In this document: in pieces, positions 37,213-49,900 of the stretch
How the letters are laid out: every line of letters starts with the position of its first letter
Position numbering within the stretch: the stretch's first letter is position 1
From: Dactylosporangium aurantiacum
Lineage (GTDB): Bacteria > Actinomycetota > Actinomycetes > Mycobacteriales > Micromonosporaceae
DNA length: 64,000 nt
Assembly: GCF_000716715.1 (NCBI RefSeq)
Contig: NZ_JNYJ01000059.1
Coordinates: forward strand, 3,648-67,647
Reading direction: 5' to 3'
Program-made: the position numbers and the translations under genes
Notes under the pieces: generated by a model
Told to the model about the DNA's origin: nothing
The model's input: the letters and a program-made list of their open reading frames with translations, nothing else
Databases searched by the model: none

Positions 37213-37437
37213 TCAGTCCGGGGGGACGACTGGCCGGTCCCGGGCACTGATCAGGGCGGTGCGCAGCGTCGCGGACAGCGCCCGCGCCTGGGCGAGCGCC
37301 TCCTCGATCCGCTCGGCCCGGCCGGCGCCGCCGCCGCACCGAGCGGCCCGCACGGTGCCACGCAGCTCGTCGAGCAGCTGCGTGGCGTGGCACAGGGCGG
37401 CGTCGTCCAGCGACGGCAGCAGCGCGGGCGTGGTCAC
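37213..37437 (-). CDS. Small protein (74 aa) coupled to the carbamoyltransferase, function unknown
   Basis: A predicted 74-residue, mostly helical protein (LDDAALCHATQLLDELRGTV and AERIEEALAQARALSATLRTAL). I do not recognise it. The GTG at 37437 overlaps the TGA of the carbamoyltransferase (GTGA), so it is translationally coupled, and it is followed by the terminator hairpin. A role as an accessory or structural partner of the carbamoyltransferase is only a guess from position. Confidence 0.6.
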   Translation of the reverse strand: MTTPALLPSLDDAALCHATQLLDELRGTVRAARCGGGAGRAERIEEALAQARALSATLRTALISARDRPVVPPD

Positions 37438-39137
37438 GTGGCGCGCCGGTACAGCGTGCCCTCTTCCCACACCAGGTCGACCTTGTCCCAGCCGATCGCG
37501 GTGGCGGCGTCGGGGAAGAAGCCGCTGCCGTTGAAGTTGGCGCTCGTGTTGCACAGCACCGGCACGCCGCTGGCCTCGTGGTACGCGCGCAGGATCTCGG
37601 TCAGGTCGGGGTCCTGGGCGGGGCTGACGGTCTGCAGCCGGGCGGTGCCGTCCAGGTGCAGCACGGCCGGGATGCGCTCGACCCAGGCCGGGCGCACGTC
37701 GTGCTCGAACAGCATGTACGGGTCGGGGGTGCCCGGGGAGAAGATCTCCGGGGCGTGCTCCTCCAGGCAGATCGGGGCGACCGGGCGGAACGGCTCGCGC
37801 CGCTTGATGTCGTTGAGCCGGTCCTTCATCCGCGGGTCGACCGGGGCGGCGAGGATGCTGCGGCCGCCGAGCGCGCGCGGGCCGAGCTCGGCGCGGCCGT
37901 TGAGGACCACGACCGGCTCGCCGGTGGTGTGCAGCAGCCGGCCCAGCTCGGCCGGGGTGCACGGGGCCGCGGACCAGCCGTCCGGGATCTGCGGCGTCGG
38001 CAGCAGGCGCGGACCGGAGCGCACGTGCCAGTCGATGGCGCGCAGGCCGCCGGTGACGCCGAGGTGCGCGCAGGCGGTCCCGATCGCCGAGCCCGAGTCG
38101 TCGGGGAACGGCGGCACCCACATGGCGCGGATCATCGGGTGCCCGCGCAGCGCGCTGTTCCACTTGATGTTCAGCGCGCATCCGCCGGCGAAGCACAGGT
38201 TCCAGGGCTGGTCGCCCTTCCACGCCCGGATCTTCGCGGTGACCCGGTCCATGAGCAGTTCCTCGAGGAACTCGTGGACGGTGGCGAGGACGTCGTCGTC
38301 GCCGGCGCCGATGCGCCGCACGTCGGCGGCGACGTCGCTGAGGAACGCGTGCACGTAGGCGTGCGACGGCTCGCCGTTGCTGCCGCAGCCGATGATGGCC
38401 GCGCGGTAGTCGCGGACCCGCTGTGTGTCGGCCTCGAAGTGCTCGTGGAACCGTTCGGCGAGGATCGCCTTGACGGCGTCGTTCGGCGTGCCGTAGGCGA
38501 TGTACGCCATGAGCTTGCCGGCCACCGACAGGTCGTCGACGTTGCGGGACTTGTCCCGCCGCGCGTACGGGCCCCAGTGCTGCGAGGCCATCGAGTAGGT
38601 GTGCCCGATGAGCGGGAACACCTCGCCGCCGGGCTCGATGCGGCCCTTGCCGTCCACGCAGTACAGCCGCGGGAAGCAGCCGCCGTCCCAGACGAGCACC
38701 ATCGACGGCTCCTGCCGGACCGCGAACGGGCTGGTGCTGTACGCGACGCAGAGGTGGCTGGCGACGTGCACGAAGCTGGTGAACGGCCGGACGGTGCCGT
38801 CGATGTTCAGCTCGCCGCGGTGGGCGGGACGCCCCGGGTCGGGCACCGCCGGCGTCTCCCGGTAGGGCGCGACGGTGAGGTCGACGGCCCCGGCGATCGT
38901 CTGCACCTTGATGTGGCCGTTGCGGGCGCCGTCCCAGCCGTCCACGACCCAGTGGTCCACATCGGACACCTGGTAGCCGTACTCGGCGAGAATCCTCGGC
39001 ACCAGCTGCAGGTCGTCGAAGTTGCTGTACCTGGAGTTGTTGTCGAGCTTCTGCATCTCGATGTTGAACTCGAGCCGGTCGCCGTCGATCAGGGCGATGC
39101 CGCCGCTCTGCGTGAATTTGAGCCCGGCTGTGATCAC
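37434..39137 (-). CDS. O-carbamoyltransferase (NodU/CmcH/TobZ family)
   Basis: A 567-residue protein that transfers a carbamoyl group from carbamoyl phosphate, through carbamoyl-AMP, to a hydroxyl. The N-terminal Kae1-like domain has the metal-binding pair H124/H128 in FVHVASHLCVAYSTSPF and a nucleotide loop (CFAGGCALNIKWN). The C-terminal YrdC-like domain has DIKRREPFRPVAP and NTSANFNGSGFF. The GTG at 39137 has GGGAGG five bases before it. An internal start is unlikely because the family N-terminus is complete. In this cluster it would carbamoylate a sugar or aglycone hydroxyl, as in bleomycin, novobiocin or ansamycin pathways. It has its own 107 bp upstream region with an operator-like motif. 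Confidence 0.93.
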   Translation of the reverse strand: MITAGLKFTQSGGIALIDGDRLEFNIEMQKLDNNSRYSNFDDLQLVPRILAEYGYQVSDVDHWVVDGWDGARNGHIKVQTIAGAVDLTVAPYRETPAVPDPGRPAHRGELNIDGTVRPFTSFVHVASHLCVAYSTSPFAVRQEPSMVLVWDGGCFPRLYCVDGKGRIEPGGEVFPLIGHTYSMASQHWGPYARRDKSRNVDDLSVAGKLMAYIAYGTPNDAVKAILAERFHEHFEADTQRVRDYRAAIIGCGSNGEPSHAYVHAFLSDVAADVRRIGAGDDDVLATVHEFLEELLMDRVTAKIRAWKGDQPWNLCFAGGCALNIKWNSALRGHPMIRAMWVPPFPDDSGSAIGTACAHLGVTGGLRAIDWHVRSGPRLLPTPQIPDGWSAAPCTPAELGRLLHTTGEPVVVLNGRAELGPRALGGRSILAAPVDPRMKDRLNDIKRREPFRPVAPICLEEHAPEIFSPGTPDPYMLFEHDVRPAWVERIPAVLHLDGTARLQTVSPAQDPDLTEILRAYHEASGVPVLCNTSANFNGSGFFPDAATAIGWDKVDLVWEEGTLYRRAT

Positions 39138-39232
39138 GTAGGCCTCCCTGTGCCGTGCCGCGCGGTGCGTGTGGTTGGGTGGGTCGCCTGGCGTGCGGCA
39201 CCGCCGACCTTGACCATTGGACCGGCTTTGAG

Positions 39233-39249
39233 CTTGGGAAATTGCTAAG
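39233..39249. promoter_or_regulatory. Candidate shared operator, copy 3
   Basis: CTTGGGAAATTGCTAAG. Its first 16 bases match 12 positions of CTVGGGAWWTCCCBAG. As a 17 bp odd-centred palindrome it has six of eight arm pairs complementary. It overlaps the stop codon of the NRPS ending at 39245 and lies about 100 bp upstream of the carbamoyltransferase. Confidence 0.4.
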
Positions 39250-42200
39250 CCCGTCCGGCGGCGCGGACCAGCGCCGCCAGCCGCGGCACGGTGGCGGCGC
39301 CGCCGGTCAGCCAGGCGGCGAGCGGCACGCCGGCCCCGCAGCGGGCGCGGATCAGGTCGAGGACCCGCAGGGCGGCGAGGGAGTCGCCGCCGAGGGCGAA
39401 GAAGTCGGCCGCCTCGTCGATGTCGCCGCCGACGACCTCGGCGACGACCTGTCGCACGGTCTCGCGGACGGGATCGGTCGGCAGGAGCTGCCGGACCGGC
39501 ACGGTGGCGTCGGCCGCGACGGTGCGCAGGATCCGCTGGTACGCCTCGGCGAGCCAGGCGATGCTGTCCGGCGCGAACAGGTCCGCGGCGTAGGTGACGT
39601 CGCAGCGCAGCACGTCGCCGTCGGTGCGGATGTCCAGCTCCAGCTCGTGCCGGGCCTGTGCCGGCCCGGCCAGGTCGAGTGGGTGCAGGCGCAGCGGGCC
39701 GGCCCGCCGTACCGGAGGCGGGGTGTTGTGCAGCGTCATCGCGACCCGGAAGAGCGGGTTGCCGCCCGGGGGCCGGTCCGGGGCGAGGTGACGCACGACC
39801 GTGTCGAAGGGGACCTGCTGGTGCTCGTACGCCTGCAGCAGGCGCGGGACGGTGCGCGCCAGCAGGCCCGTGAACGGCTCGTCCGGTATCACCTCGCCGC
39901 GGAGCACCACGACGTTGGCGAGGAAGCCCACGACGTCCTTGACCTCGTCGTGCGGCCGGTTGGCGACCTGGGTGCCGAAGCACACGTCGGTGCGGCCGGT
40001 CCAGCCGGCGAGCAGCACGTGCAGCGCCGCCGCGAGGACCATGAACGGGGTCGCGTCGTGCGGGTCGAGGCACCCGCGCGGGATGGTGAACCGGTGCGTG
40101 CCGGACCGCAGCGGCAGCGCGGGCGGCCAGGGCAGGTCGTAGGGCAGCGGGGTGTCCCGCAGGCCGGCCAGCTCCCGCCGCCAGTGCGCGAGGCTCTCCC
40201 GGGCGGCGGGTCCCTGCAGCCATTCCTGCTGCCAGCGGGCGTACTCGCCGTGCTGCGGCACCGGCGGCGGGAGGGTGGCGCCGCCGTAGTGCGCGGCGAG
40301 CTCCTCGGCGAGGACGCCGATGGACCAGCCGTCGATGACGGCGTGGTGGAACGTGAGCAGCAGCGCCGCGTCGTCGGCGGCGAGCCGGACCAGGTGGGCC
40401 CGCACGAGCGGCCCGGTGGCGAGGTCGAACGGTGCGTCGTCGGCGGCGAGCCCGCGCAGCTCCTCGGCGGCGGCGGCCGGGTCGAGGGCGGTCAGGTCGG
40501 TCACCGGCAGCGGCACCGGGCCCGGCGGCTGGACGAGCTGCACGGGCTGCCCGTCGTGCAGCCGCAGGACGGTCCGCAGCACCTCGTGACGGTGCACGAC
40601 GGCGGTGTACGCGGCGTGCAGCCCGCGCACGTCGAGCGGGCCGGTGAGGCGGGTGTGCGCGGTGGTCAGGTACGCGGTGCCGCCGGGGGTCAGCCGGTCC
40701 AGGAACAGCATGGCCCGCTGGCCGCCCGACGCGGGCGCCGGATCGCGGGGCGCGGTCCCGAGGTCGGTGACGCCGTGCCGCCAGGCGCGCAGGCGCAGTT
40801 CGGCCCGCTCGTGCGGCGGCCGGGTGGCGGCGTCGTCCGGCAGCGTGTCGGCGGTGGTGCTGGTGCGCCCGGCGAGGAGCGCGGCGAGCGCCGCGACGGT
40901 CGGGTGGGTGAACAGCTCCCGCAGGCTCAGCTCGACGCCGAGGGTGCGCCGGACGGTGGCGGCGGCGGTGGCGGCCAGCAGCGAGTGCCCGCCGTTGGCG
41001 AAGAAGTCGTCGTCGACGCCGAGCTCGTCGACGCCGAGCAGGTCGGTCCAGATGCCGAGCAGGGCCCGTTCCCGGTCGTCGCGCGGGGGGCGACGGGGCG
41101 CGCCGGCGGCGGTGACGGCCGGCAGGGCGGCGCGGTCGAGCTTGCCGGTGCGGGTCAGCGGCAGCCGGTCGAGCACCACGACGTGCGCGGGCACCAGGTA
41201 CCCCGGCAGCTGCCGGGCGAGCGCGTCGCGCAGCGCGGCGCCGTCCAGGGTCGCGGGACCGGCGACGTGGGCGACGAGGCGCGGGTCGCCGGCGACCTCG
41301 ACCAGGCTGACCGCGCACTCGGCGACGCCGTCGAGGCGGCGCAGCGCGGCCTCGATCTCGCCCGGCTCGACCCGGTGGCCGCGCAGCTTCACCTGCCGGT
41401 CGGCGCGGCCGACGAAGACCAGGGTGCCGTCGGCGCGGCGGCGCACGAGGTCGCCGGTGCGGTACAGCCGGCCGCCGGGCGTGGCACCGAACGGGTCGGG
41501 CACGAACCGGGCCGCGGTGGCGGCGGGCCGGCCGAGGTAGCCCCTGGCCACCCCGGCGCCGCCGACGAGCAGTTCCCCGACGACGCCGGCCGGCACGGGA
41601 CGCAGGTGCCGGTCGACGACGTACGCGGTGGTCCCGGCGACGGGCAGGCCCATCGGGACGGCGTCGTCGAGGTCGCCGGCGGTGACGGTGTGCGCGGTGG
41701 CGGTGACGGTGACCTCGGTGGGCCCGTAGGCGTTGACCAGCGACCCGGGCGGGCCGGCGGCGAGGACCCGGCGGATGCGCGCGGGGTCGGGCACGTCACC
41801 GCCGACGACCAGGCACCGGACGCCGGCGAACGCGGCCGGGTCGGCGTCGGCGACCAGGTGGAACAGCGCCGGGGTCAGCCGGACCACGCTCGCCCGGTGC
41901 ACGGTGACGGCCGCGCGGACCGCGGCGGCGTCCAGCGGCCGGTCGGCGGGGACGACGGCGAGGTGGGCGCCGTTGAGCAGCGCCGCCCACACCATGAACG
42001 TGGTGGTGTCGAACGACGGGTTCGCGGTGAGCAGCACGACGTCGCCGGCGCGCACCGGCGCGTGGCCGCCGGTGACGAGGTTGACCACGCCGCGGTGGGT
42101 GACGGCGACGCCCTTCGGCACGCCGGTCGACCCGGAGGTGTAGACGACGTTCGCCAGGCCGTCCGGGTGCCCGCCGGCCCGTCGCCACGAGGTGCGCGAC

Positions 42201-43966
42201 GGGGTCACCAGCGGCACGTCCGCCGGGAAGGGCTCGCCCAGCACGGCGCGGACCCCGGCGTCGGCGGCGAGCATGCGGCGGCGGTCCTCGGGCAGGGCGG
42301 GGTCGAGCACGAGGTAGCCGGCGCCCGTCTTGAGCACGCCGAGCATCGCGACGACGAGGTCCGGTGAGCGGTCCAGGTGCAGCCCGACCCGGTCGTCGGC
42401 GCCGACCCCGGCCTCGTGCAGCGCCGCGGCGACCCGGTCGGACGCGGCGTCGAGGTCGCGGTACGTCCACCGGCGCCCGTCCCCGCTGAGCGCCACCGCG
42501 TCCGGGCGCCTGGCGACCTGCGCGGCGACGCCGGCGTCGAGGGTGCCCGGCCCGGCGACGCCGGCGTCGAGGGTGCCCGGCAGCGTGCGGGGCGGCGGGT
42601 TCCAGGCGTGGACGGCGGCGGTGAGCTCGGCCGCGGACATGAGCGGCACCTCGTCGGCGCCGATGTCGGGGCGGGCCGCCATCGCCCGCAGGACGCGCAC
42701 CCACGCGTCGAGCATCCGCCGCACCGACGGCTCGTCCCACAGGTCGGTGGCGTACTGCAGCTCCGCGGCGAGGGTACGGCCGGTGTCCACGACGGTGCAC
42801 GACAGGTCGAACTTCACGGTGTCCCCCGCGCCGTCGCGGGCCCGGACGGTGGCGCCGGGCAGGCTGAACCCGCGCAGGTCGTCCTCGAGGACCTGGAACA
42901 GCACCTGGAAGAGCGGGTGCCGGTCGGCGGCCCCGTTCGCGGCGACGGCGGCGACGACGTGGTCGAACGGCGCGTCCTGGTGCTCGAAGGCGGCGGTGCA
43001 GGTGGCGGCGGCGCGGCGCAGCACCTCCCGCAGCGTCGGCGCGCCGCCGAGGTCGACCCGCAGTGCGAGGGTGTTGACGAACAGCCCGATGATGTCGTGC
43101 AGCTCGCGGCGCGGCCGGTTGGCGATCGGGGTGCCGACGACGACGTCGGTCTGCCCCGCCCACCGGCCGAGCATCACGGTGAAGCCGGCGAGCAGCGTCA
43201 TGAACAGGGTGACGCCCTCGCCGCGGCTGAGCCCGCGCAGCCGGTCGGCGAGGGCCGGTTCGAGGTCGACGCGGACGCCGGCGCCGCGGTGGGACGGCTC
43301 GGCGGGGCGGCGCCGGTCGGTGGGCAGGGCGAGGGTGGCGGCGCCGTCGAGCCGCTCCTGCCAGAACCGCAGCTGTTCCCGCACGGCGCCCTGCTCGACG
43401 AGGTCACGCTGCCAGGCGGCGTAGTCGGCGTACTGCAGCGGCAGCGTCGGCAGCCGGTGCGCGACGGTCGCGCTGAGCGCGGTGTACACGGTGCCGAGCT
43501 CGCGGGTGAAGATGCCCAGCGACCAGTCGTCGGTGACGATGTGGTGGAAGGTGAGGGTCAGCACGTGCCGGCGGGGGGCGAGCCGCAGCAGCACGAACCG
43601 CGCGAGGGGCAGCCGTTCGAGGTCGAACGGCCGGGCGACCTCGGCGGCGACGACCCGGTCCGCCTCGGCCTCCGCGGCGGCGGGGTCGAGGCCGGTGAGG
43701 TCGACGTGGCGCAGGTCGGGTTCGGCGGTGTCGTGCACGAGCTGCCGGACGCCGGTGTCGGTGGCCTCGAAGCAGGTCCGCAGGGCCTCGTGCCGCCGCA
43801 CGCACACGCGCAGCGCCTCGCTGAGGTGCCCGGCGTGCAGGGTGCCGTCGATGTCGACCGCGCCGCCCAGGTTGTAGGTGGCGGTCCCCGGCACCAGCTG
43901 CTCGAAGAACCAGATGCGGTCCTGGGCCAGGGAGGTCCGGCAGGCGAAGACCGTGGGCGCGGTCAC
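39245..43966 (-). CDS. NRPS, C-A-T-C-T, no thioesterase
   Basis: A 1573-residue protein. C1 (residues about 8-430) has HHIVTDDW, where the last motif Gly is Asp. The A domain (470-870) has [20 protein letters not shown] and YRTGD, with a hand-read code DTFRVGAVTK that I cannot assign. T1 has [10 protein letters not shown]2 (about 1060-1470) has HHAVIDGW. T2 at the C-terminus has [10 protein letters not shown]. The last module therefore has no A domain and needs an amino acid loaded in trans, perhaps by one of the free-standing A-T proteins. No TE, reductase or terminal C domain follows. The GTG start overlaps the stop of the upstream NRPS (GTGA). Confidence 0.93.
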   Translation of the reverse strand: MTAPTVFACRTSLAQDRIWFFEQLVPGTATYNLGGAVDIDGTLHAGHLSEALRVCVRRHEALRTCFEATDTGVRQLVHDTAEPDLRHVDLTGLDPAAAEAEADRVVAAEVARPFDLERLPLARFVLLRLAPRRHVLTLTFHHIVTDDWSLGIFTRELGTVYTALSATVAHRLPTLPLQYADYAAWQRDLVEQGAVREQLRFWQERLDGAATLALPTDRRRPAEPSHRGAGVRVDLEPALADRLRGLSRGEGVTLFMTLLAGFTVMLGRWAGQTDVVVGTPIANRPRRELHDIIGLFVNTLALRVDLGGAPTLREVLRRAAATCTAAFEHQDAPFDHVVAAVAANGAADRHPLFQVLFQVLEDDLRGFSLPGATVRARDGAGDTVKFDLSCTVVDTGRTLAAELQYATDLWDEPSVRRMLDAWVRVLRAMAARPDIGADEVPLMSAAELTAAVHAWNPPPRTLPGTLDAGVAGPGTLDAGVAAQVARRPDAVALSGDGRRWTYRDLDAASDRVAAALHEAGVGADDRVGLHLDRSPDLVVAMLGVLKTGAGYLVLDPALPEDRRRMLAADAGVRAVLGEPFPADVPLVTPSRTSWRRAGGHPDGLANVVYTSGSTGVPKGVAVTHRGVVNLVTGGHAPVRAGDVVLLTANPSFDTTTFMVWAALLNGAHLAVVPADRPLDAAAVRAAVTVHRASVVRLTPALFHLVADADPAAFAGVRCLVVGGDVPDPARIRRVLAAGPPGSLVNAYGPTEVTVTATAHTVTAGDLDDAVPMGLPVAGTTAYVVDRHLRPVPAGVVGELLVGGAGVARGYLGRPAATAARFVPDPFGATPGGRLYRTGDLVRRRADGTLVFVGRADRQVKLRGHRVEPGEIEAALRRLDGVAECAVSLVEVAGDPRLVAHVAGPATLDGAALRDALARQLPGYLVPAHVVVLDRLPLTRTGKLDRAALPAVTAAGAPRRPPRDDRERALLGIWTDLLGVDELGVDDDFFANGGHSLLAATAAATVRRTLGVELSLRELFTHPTVAALAALLAGRTSTTADTLPDDAATRPPHERAELRLRAWRHGVTDLGTAPRDPAPASGGQRAMLFLDRLTPGGTAYLTTAHTRLTGPLDVRGLHAAYTAVVHRHEVLRTVLRLHDGQPVQLVQPPGPVPLPVTDLTALDPAAAAEELRGLAADDAPFDLATGPLVRAHLVRLAADDAALLLTFHHAVIDGWSIGVLAEELAAHYGGATLPPPVPQHGEYARWQQEWLQGPAARESLAHWRRELAGLRDTPLPYDLPWPPALPLRSGTHRFTIPRGCLDPHDATPFMVLAAALHVLLAGWTGRTDVCFGTQVANRPHDEVKDVVGFLANVVVLRGEVIPDEPFTGLLARTVPRLLQAYEHQQVPFDTVVRHLAPDRPPGGNPLFRVAMTLHNTPPPVRRAGPLRLHPLDLAGPAQARHELELDIRTDGDVLRCDVTYAADLFAPDSIAWLAEAYQRILRTVAADATVPVRQLLPTDPVRETVRQVVAEVVGGDIDEAADFFALGGDSLAALRVLDLIRARCGAGVPLAAWLTGGAATVPRLAALVRAAGRA
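42521..42580. repeat. 30 bp in-frame tandem duplication in the C-A linker
   Basis: Two 30 bp units, 42521-42550 and 42551-42580, differ at one base. They encode PGTLDAGVA twice in the linker before the A domain. The reading frame is kept. Confidence 0.9.
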
Positions 43967-46900
43967 GGGCGGCGTTCGCGGGCCACGGGCGTGATCCCGG
44001 CGGTGGCGAACGCCGACACCGGCGCCGACGGCGCGGCCAGGTCACCGGCGATCGCGGCGATGGTCGGGTGCCGGAACAGCGTGGCGAGCGGCAGGTCGAC
44101 GCCGAGCTTCTCCGCGGTGCGGGCCACGAGCCGCATCGCGAGCAGCGAGTGGCCGCCGAGGGCGAAGAAGTCGTCGTCGACGCCGACCCGTTCGACGCCG
44201 AGGACCTCGGCCCACACGTCGGCGAGCTGCTGCTCGACCGGGGTGCGCGGCGCGGTGTACGGGCCGGCGGCGACGGTGATCTCGTGGTCGGGCCGGGCCC
44301 GCAGCGCCTGCTCGTCGACCTTGCCGTTGCCGCTGAGCGGCAGCCGGGGCAGCACGACGAAGCCGTCGGGGACCATGTACCGCGGCAGCCGCCGGCCGAG
44401 CGCGGCGTGCCAGTGCGCGATGGGCGCGTCGGCGGCCGTGTGGCCGGAGGCGACGTACACCACGAGCCGGTCCCCGCCGCCGGGTCCCGGCCGGGCCACG
44501 ACGGCGACCGCGTCGACGCCGGCGACCTGCCGGACCGCGGCGGCGACCTCGCCGGTCTCGATCCGGTAGCCGCGGAGCTTGACCTGGTGGTCGGCGCGGC
44601 CCAGGTACTCCAGGACGGCGTCGCCGCCGACCTGCCGCCACCGCACGACGTCCCCGGTGCGGTACAGCCGCTGCCCGGGCCGGAACGGGTCCGGCACGAA
44701 CCGGTCGGCGGTGAGGCCGGGCGCGCCGAGGTAGCCGCGGGCGACGGCGGCCCCGCCGACGTGCAGCTCACCGGGGACACCGGGTGGCACCAGCCGGTGC
44801 CGCTCGTCGAGCACGACGACCTCGGCGTTCGGGTACGGCCCGCCGATCAGCGCGCGGTGGTCGCCCGCGCCGCCGGCGTCCACGGTCATCCAGGTCGAGT
44901 CGACGGTCGCCTCGGTGAGGCCGTAGGAGTTGACGACGTCGGCGTCGGCGCCGAGCAGGTCGCGCATCGCGGCGAGCTCGTTGCGGTAGACGGTGTCGGA
45001 CCCGACGACCATGAGCCGCAGCCCGTCGAGGCGGGCGCCGACGGCCTCGGCGTGCGCCGTGAGCGCCCGGGCGACGGCCGGCACGAACTCGGCGAAGTCG
45101 ATGCGTTCCCGGCGGATCAGGGACAGCAGCGCCGGCGGGTCGAGCAGGATGTCGCGTGGGCACAGGACCAGCCGCGCGCCGGTGCCGAGGGCCCGCACGA
45201 GGTCCCCGGCGAACACGTCGAACCCGAACGCCGCCATCTGCAGCACCGACGTGACCCGCCGCGGCAGCCGGTACGCGGCGACCCAGCCGTCGAACACCGT
45301 CCGCAGCCCGCGGTGGTGCACCATGACGCCCTTGGGCCGGCCGGAGGATCCGGAGGTGAACAGCACGTAGGCGAGCGCGTCCGGCGGTACCGGTGCCGCC
45401 GCGGCGTCCACTGTGGACCAGGTGGCGGCGTCGTCGAGGCACAGCACGGTCGCCGCGGTCGGTGGCAGGTCGCCGAGCCGGGCGCGGGAGGTGAGGACGG
45501 CGACGGGTGCGGCGGCGGCGAGCACGTCGGCGCGGCGCGCCACCGGCCAGTCAACGTCCAGGGCGGTGAACGCGGCGCCGGCGCGCCACACCCCGAGGAC
45601 GGCGGCGACCGTGTCGGCGGACCGGTCCAGCAGCACGCCCACGACGTCGTCGGGTCCGGCGCCGGCCGCGCGGACCGCGGCGGCGATCCGCCCGGCGCGC
45701 TGCCACAGCTGCCCGTAGGTCAGGGTCGCGGTGCCGTCGGTGACGGCCGGCGCGTCGGGCGCCCGGCGCACCTGCTCCTCGACGGCGGTGAGGACCGATC
45801 CGGCGGGACCGTCGCCGGCGGCGGCCCCGCGGCCGGCGACCAGCAGCAGCCGCGCCTCGCCGTCGGCGAGCACGGGCACGTCGGCGACCCGCAGCCCGGG
45901 GTCGGCGGCGACGGCAGCGAGCACGCCCTGGAACCGTTCGACGAGCAGCCGGGCGGTCCGCGCGTCGTAGAGGTCGGTGCTGTACTCCAGCTCGCCCTCG
46001 ATGCCCGCGGCCGGGCCGCGTTCGCGCAGCGAGAAGGTGAGGTCGAACTTCGCGGTGGTGGACGGGTGCGGCTCCTCGCGCAGCGTCAGCCCGTCGAGGG
46101 TGATGTCCACCGGCGTGGTGTTCTCCAGCGACATCATGACCTGGAACAGCGGGTGCCGGGCCGCGACCCGCGGCGGGTTCAGCGCCTCGACGAGCCGCTC
46201 GAACGGCAGGTCCTGGTGGGCGTACGCGGCGAGGTTCCAGTCGCGGACCCGCCCGAGCAGCTGGGTGAACGTGGGGTCGCCGGCGGTGTCGGTGCGCAGC
46301 ACCAGCGTGTTGACGAAGAACCCGACGAGGTCGTCGAGGGCCGGGTCCAGGCGCCCGGCGACGGGGCTGCCGACGGGGATGTCGGTGCCGGCGCCGAGCC
46401 GGGTGAGCAGCACCGCGAGGGCCGCCTGCAGCAGCATGAACATGCTGGCGTCGCCGGTGCGGGCGAGCGTCTCCAGGCGGGCGTGCAGGCCGGCCGGGAC
46501 CTCGAACGTGACGACGGCGCCGTCGTAGCTGGGCTCCGCCGGGCGGGGCCGGTCCGCCGGCAGGGTCAGCTCGTCCGGTACCCCGGCGAGGGCGTCGCGC
46601 CAGAACGCGAGCTGGCGGGCGGCCTCGCTGTCCGGGTCGCTCTCGCGGCCGAGGAGCCGGCGCTGCCAGACGGCGTAGTCGGCGTACTGCACCGGCAGCG
46701 GCGCCCAGCCGGGTTCGCGGCCGTCGCGGCGGGCCGCGTAGGCGACGGCGAGGTCCCGGGCCAAGGGCTCCATCGACCAGGCGTCGCCGGCGACGTGGTG
46801 CACGACGACGGTGACGACGTGCTCCTCGGCGGCCGTCTGGAAGACCCACACCCGGATCGGTGCCTCGGCGGCGAGGTCGAAGGCGTACTCGCCGGCGGCC

Positions 46901-49900
46901 GCGACGGCGGCCGGGACGCCGTCCGGCGCGACGTCGACGACGGTGACCTCGGCGGGGAACGCACCGGGCGCCGCGATGCGCTGCCTGGGGGTGCCGTCGA
47001 CGTCCTCGACGGTCGTGCGCAGCGTCTCGTGGCGGGTCATGAGGTCGCCGAACGCGCGGTGCAGCGCGGCGACGTCGAGCGGGCCGGTGAGCCGCAGCGA
47101 CATGGCCATGTTGTACGTGGAGCCGGCGCCGAACATGCGGTGCAAGAACCACAGGCGCTGCTGGCCGTAGGACAGCGGCAGCACCGCCGGCCGCTCCCCC
47201 GCGACGACGGCCGGCCGGCCGGTCACGTCCGGCCCGCCGGCCGTCGTCGCGTCGGGGGCGACGGCGCGGGCCACGCCGGCGACGGTGGGCGCCTCGAACA
47301 GCGCGCGCACCGGCAGCTCGACGCCGAACGCGGCCCGGACCCGGCCGACGAGGCGCGTGGCGAGCAGCGAGTGCCCGCCGAGGGCGAAGAAGTCGTCGTC
47401 GACGCCGATGTCGTCGCGGCCGAACAGGTCGCGCCACAGTCGCAGGATCTCGTGTTCGGCGGCGGTACGGGGGGCCCGTCCGGCGGTGCGCGGCGGCGCC
47501 TCCAGCGGCAGGGCGGCGAGCGCCTGCCGGTCGGTCTTGCCGCTGGTGAGCTGCGGCAGGGCGGGCAGCGTCACGAACCGGGCCGGCAGCATCGCCGGCG
47601 GCAGCAGGCCGCTGAGCCGCCGCAGCAGCGCCGCGGGGTCGGCCGCGACGGCCGGGTCGGCGGCGAGGTAGGCGACGAGCTGCCGGTCCCCACCCGCGCC
47701 GGTGGAGCGGGTGAGCACGGCCGCGTCGGCGACCTCCGGCAGGGTCCGCAGGGCCGCCTCGACCTCGCCGAGCTCGACGCGGACGCCGCGGACCTTGACC
47801 TGCGAGTCGGCCCGGCCGATGAACTCGAGGTCGCCGGCGGTGTCGCGGCGGACCAGGTCGCCGGTGCGGTACATGCGGGTGCCGGGCGCGCCGAACGGGT
47901 CGGGCACGAACGCGGCGGCGGTCAGGTCGGGCCGGTTCAGGTAGCCGCGGGCCAGGCCGGCACCGGCGATGTACAGCTCGCCGACGGCGCCGGGGCCGAC
48001 GGCGCGCAGGTCGCGGTCCAGCACGTACAGGTGGGCGCCGGTGACCGGCCGGCCGATCGGGGCGGTCGTGGTGCCCGGGTCGGGGCGGCAGGGCCAGAAC
48101 GTCGACTCGATCGACGCCTCGGTCGGGCCGTACAGGTTGTACAGCGGCGCGTCCAGCACCTCGAAGTGGCGGCGGACGAGCCCGATCGGCAGGGTCTCCC
48201 CGCCGCACAGGACGTGCCGCAGGGTCGTGCAGGAGCCGGCGCCCGGCTCGTCGAGGAACTCGCGCAGGGTGCTGGGCACGAACTGCACGGAGGTGACCCC
48301 GGCCCGCTGGATCAGCGACACCAGGTACCGCGGGTCATGGTGGCCGTCGGGGGCGGCCACGACGAGGACGGCGCCGACGGACAGCGGCCAGAACAGCTCG
48401 TGGACCGACGGGTCGAAGGTGAGCGGGGTCTTGAGCATCGTGCGGTCGCGGCCGTCGAGCGGCTGCTCGCCCTGCCACCAGCGCAGGGTGTTGACGATCC
48501 CGGCGTGCGGCACGACGACACCCTTGGGCCGGCCGGTGGATCCGGACGTGTAGATGACGTACGCGGGGTGCGCCGGCAGCAGGCCGCGTTCGGGCTCCTC
48601 GACGCGGGGCGGGTCCGTGTCGAGGCGGGTGCGCACCGCGGGGTCGTCCAGGACGACGACGTGCCGGCCGGGGGCGGCGGGCACCACGGGGGCGGCCGCG
48701 GCGACGGTCAGGACCACGACCGGCCGGGCGTCGTCGAGCAGCGCGGCGACCCGGTCGGCGGCGTGCTCGGTGTCCACCGGCAGGAACGCCGCGCCCGCCT
48801 TGCCGGCGGCGAGCGCACCGACGACGAGGTCGGTCGAGCGGGGCACGGCGAGCGCGACGGCGGTCTCGGGGCGGGCGCCGTGCTCACGCAGCAGCCGGGC
48901 CAGCCGGTCGGCGCGCCGGTCGAGCTCGGCGTAGGTGAGGACCTCGTCGCCGCAGATCAGCGCGACGGCGGTGGGGGTGCGCCGGGCCTGCGCCTCGAAC
49001 AGCCCGGGCAGCGTGGCAGCGGTCATCCCGGCCGGCGCGCCGGCGCTCGTGGCCGGCGCGGGCGCGGCGGTGTCGCACGGGACGAGCAGCGGCCGGACCG
49101 GCGCGGACGGGTCGCGCAGCAGGTCCCGCACGAGCAGCTCGTAGCGGCGCAGGTGGTCGCGGACGGTGGCCTCGTCGAACAGCTCCGCGTCGTACTCGCA
49201 GGTGATGATGTACGAGCGGGGCATGGCGAGGATGTCGACCTCGAAGTCGGCCTTGGCGAACCGGCGGGTGGTGCGCAGCAGCGCCAGGTCCAGCCCGGCG
49301 ACGGACGGGATGCGCAGCGGCCGGTCGAGGTTGAAGAACGAGCCGAACAGCCGCTCCCCCGGCGCGAGGCTGACCGGCAGCCGGTCGCGGACCGCCTGCA
49401 CGCAGAAGCCGGGGTGCTGGTAGTCCTCGGCGAGGGCGCGCTGCACGGCCCGCAGGTGCGCCTGCACGGTGCCGTCCTGCGGCACGCGGCTCAGCACGGG
49501 CAGCACGGTGCTGCAGTTGCCGACGAGGTGGGTGCCGCCGGGCAGGTCCCGTTGCGCCAGCGGGACCCCGACGACGAGCGCGTCCTGGCCGCTGAGCTGG
49601 TGCAGCAGCCCGGCGTACGCGGCGAGCAGCACGGTGAACGGGGTGCAGCCGAGCTTCGGCCCGATCGCCGCGACCAGCGCGGACACCTCGGCGGACACGG
49701 TGTGCTCGACGCGGCCGCCGGCGCGGGCGGTCTTCGCGGTGCGGGGCCGGTCGGTGGGCAGCCGCAGCACCGGGAACCCGTCGGCGAAGCGCCGGTCCCA
49801 GTACGCGGTGTCGGCGGCGCCCTCGGGGCCCGCTTCGCGGCGGCGCAGGTGCTCGACGTAGTCGCGGAACCTGGGTGCGGGGCCGAGCGCGGCGCCGGTG

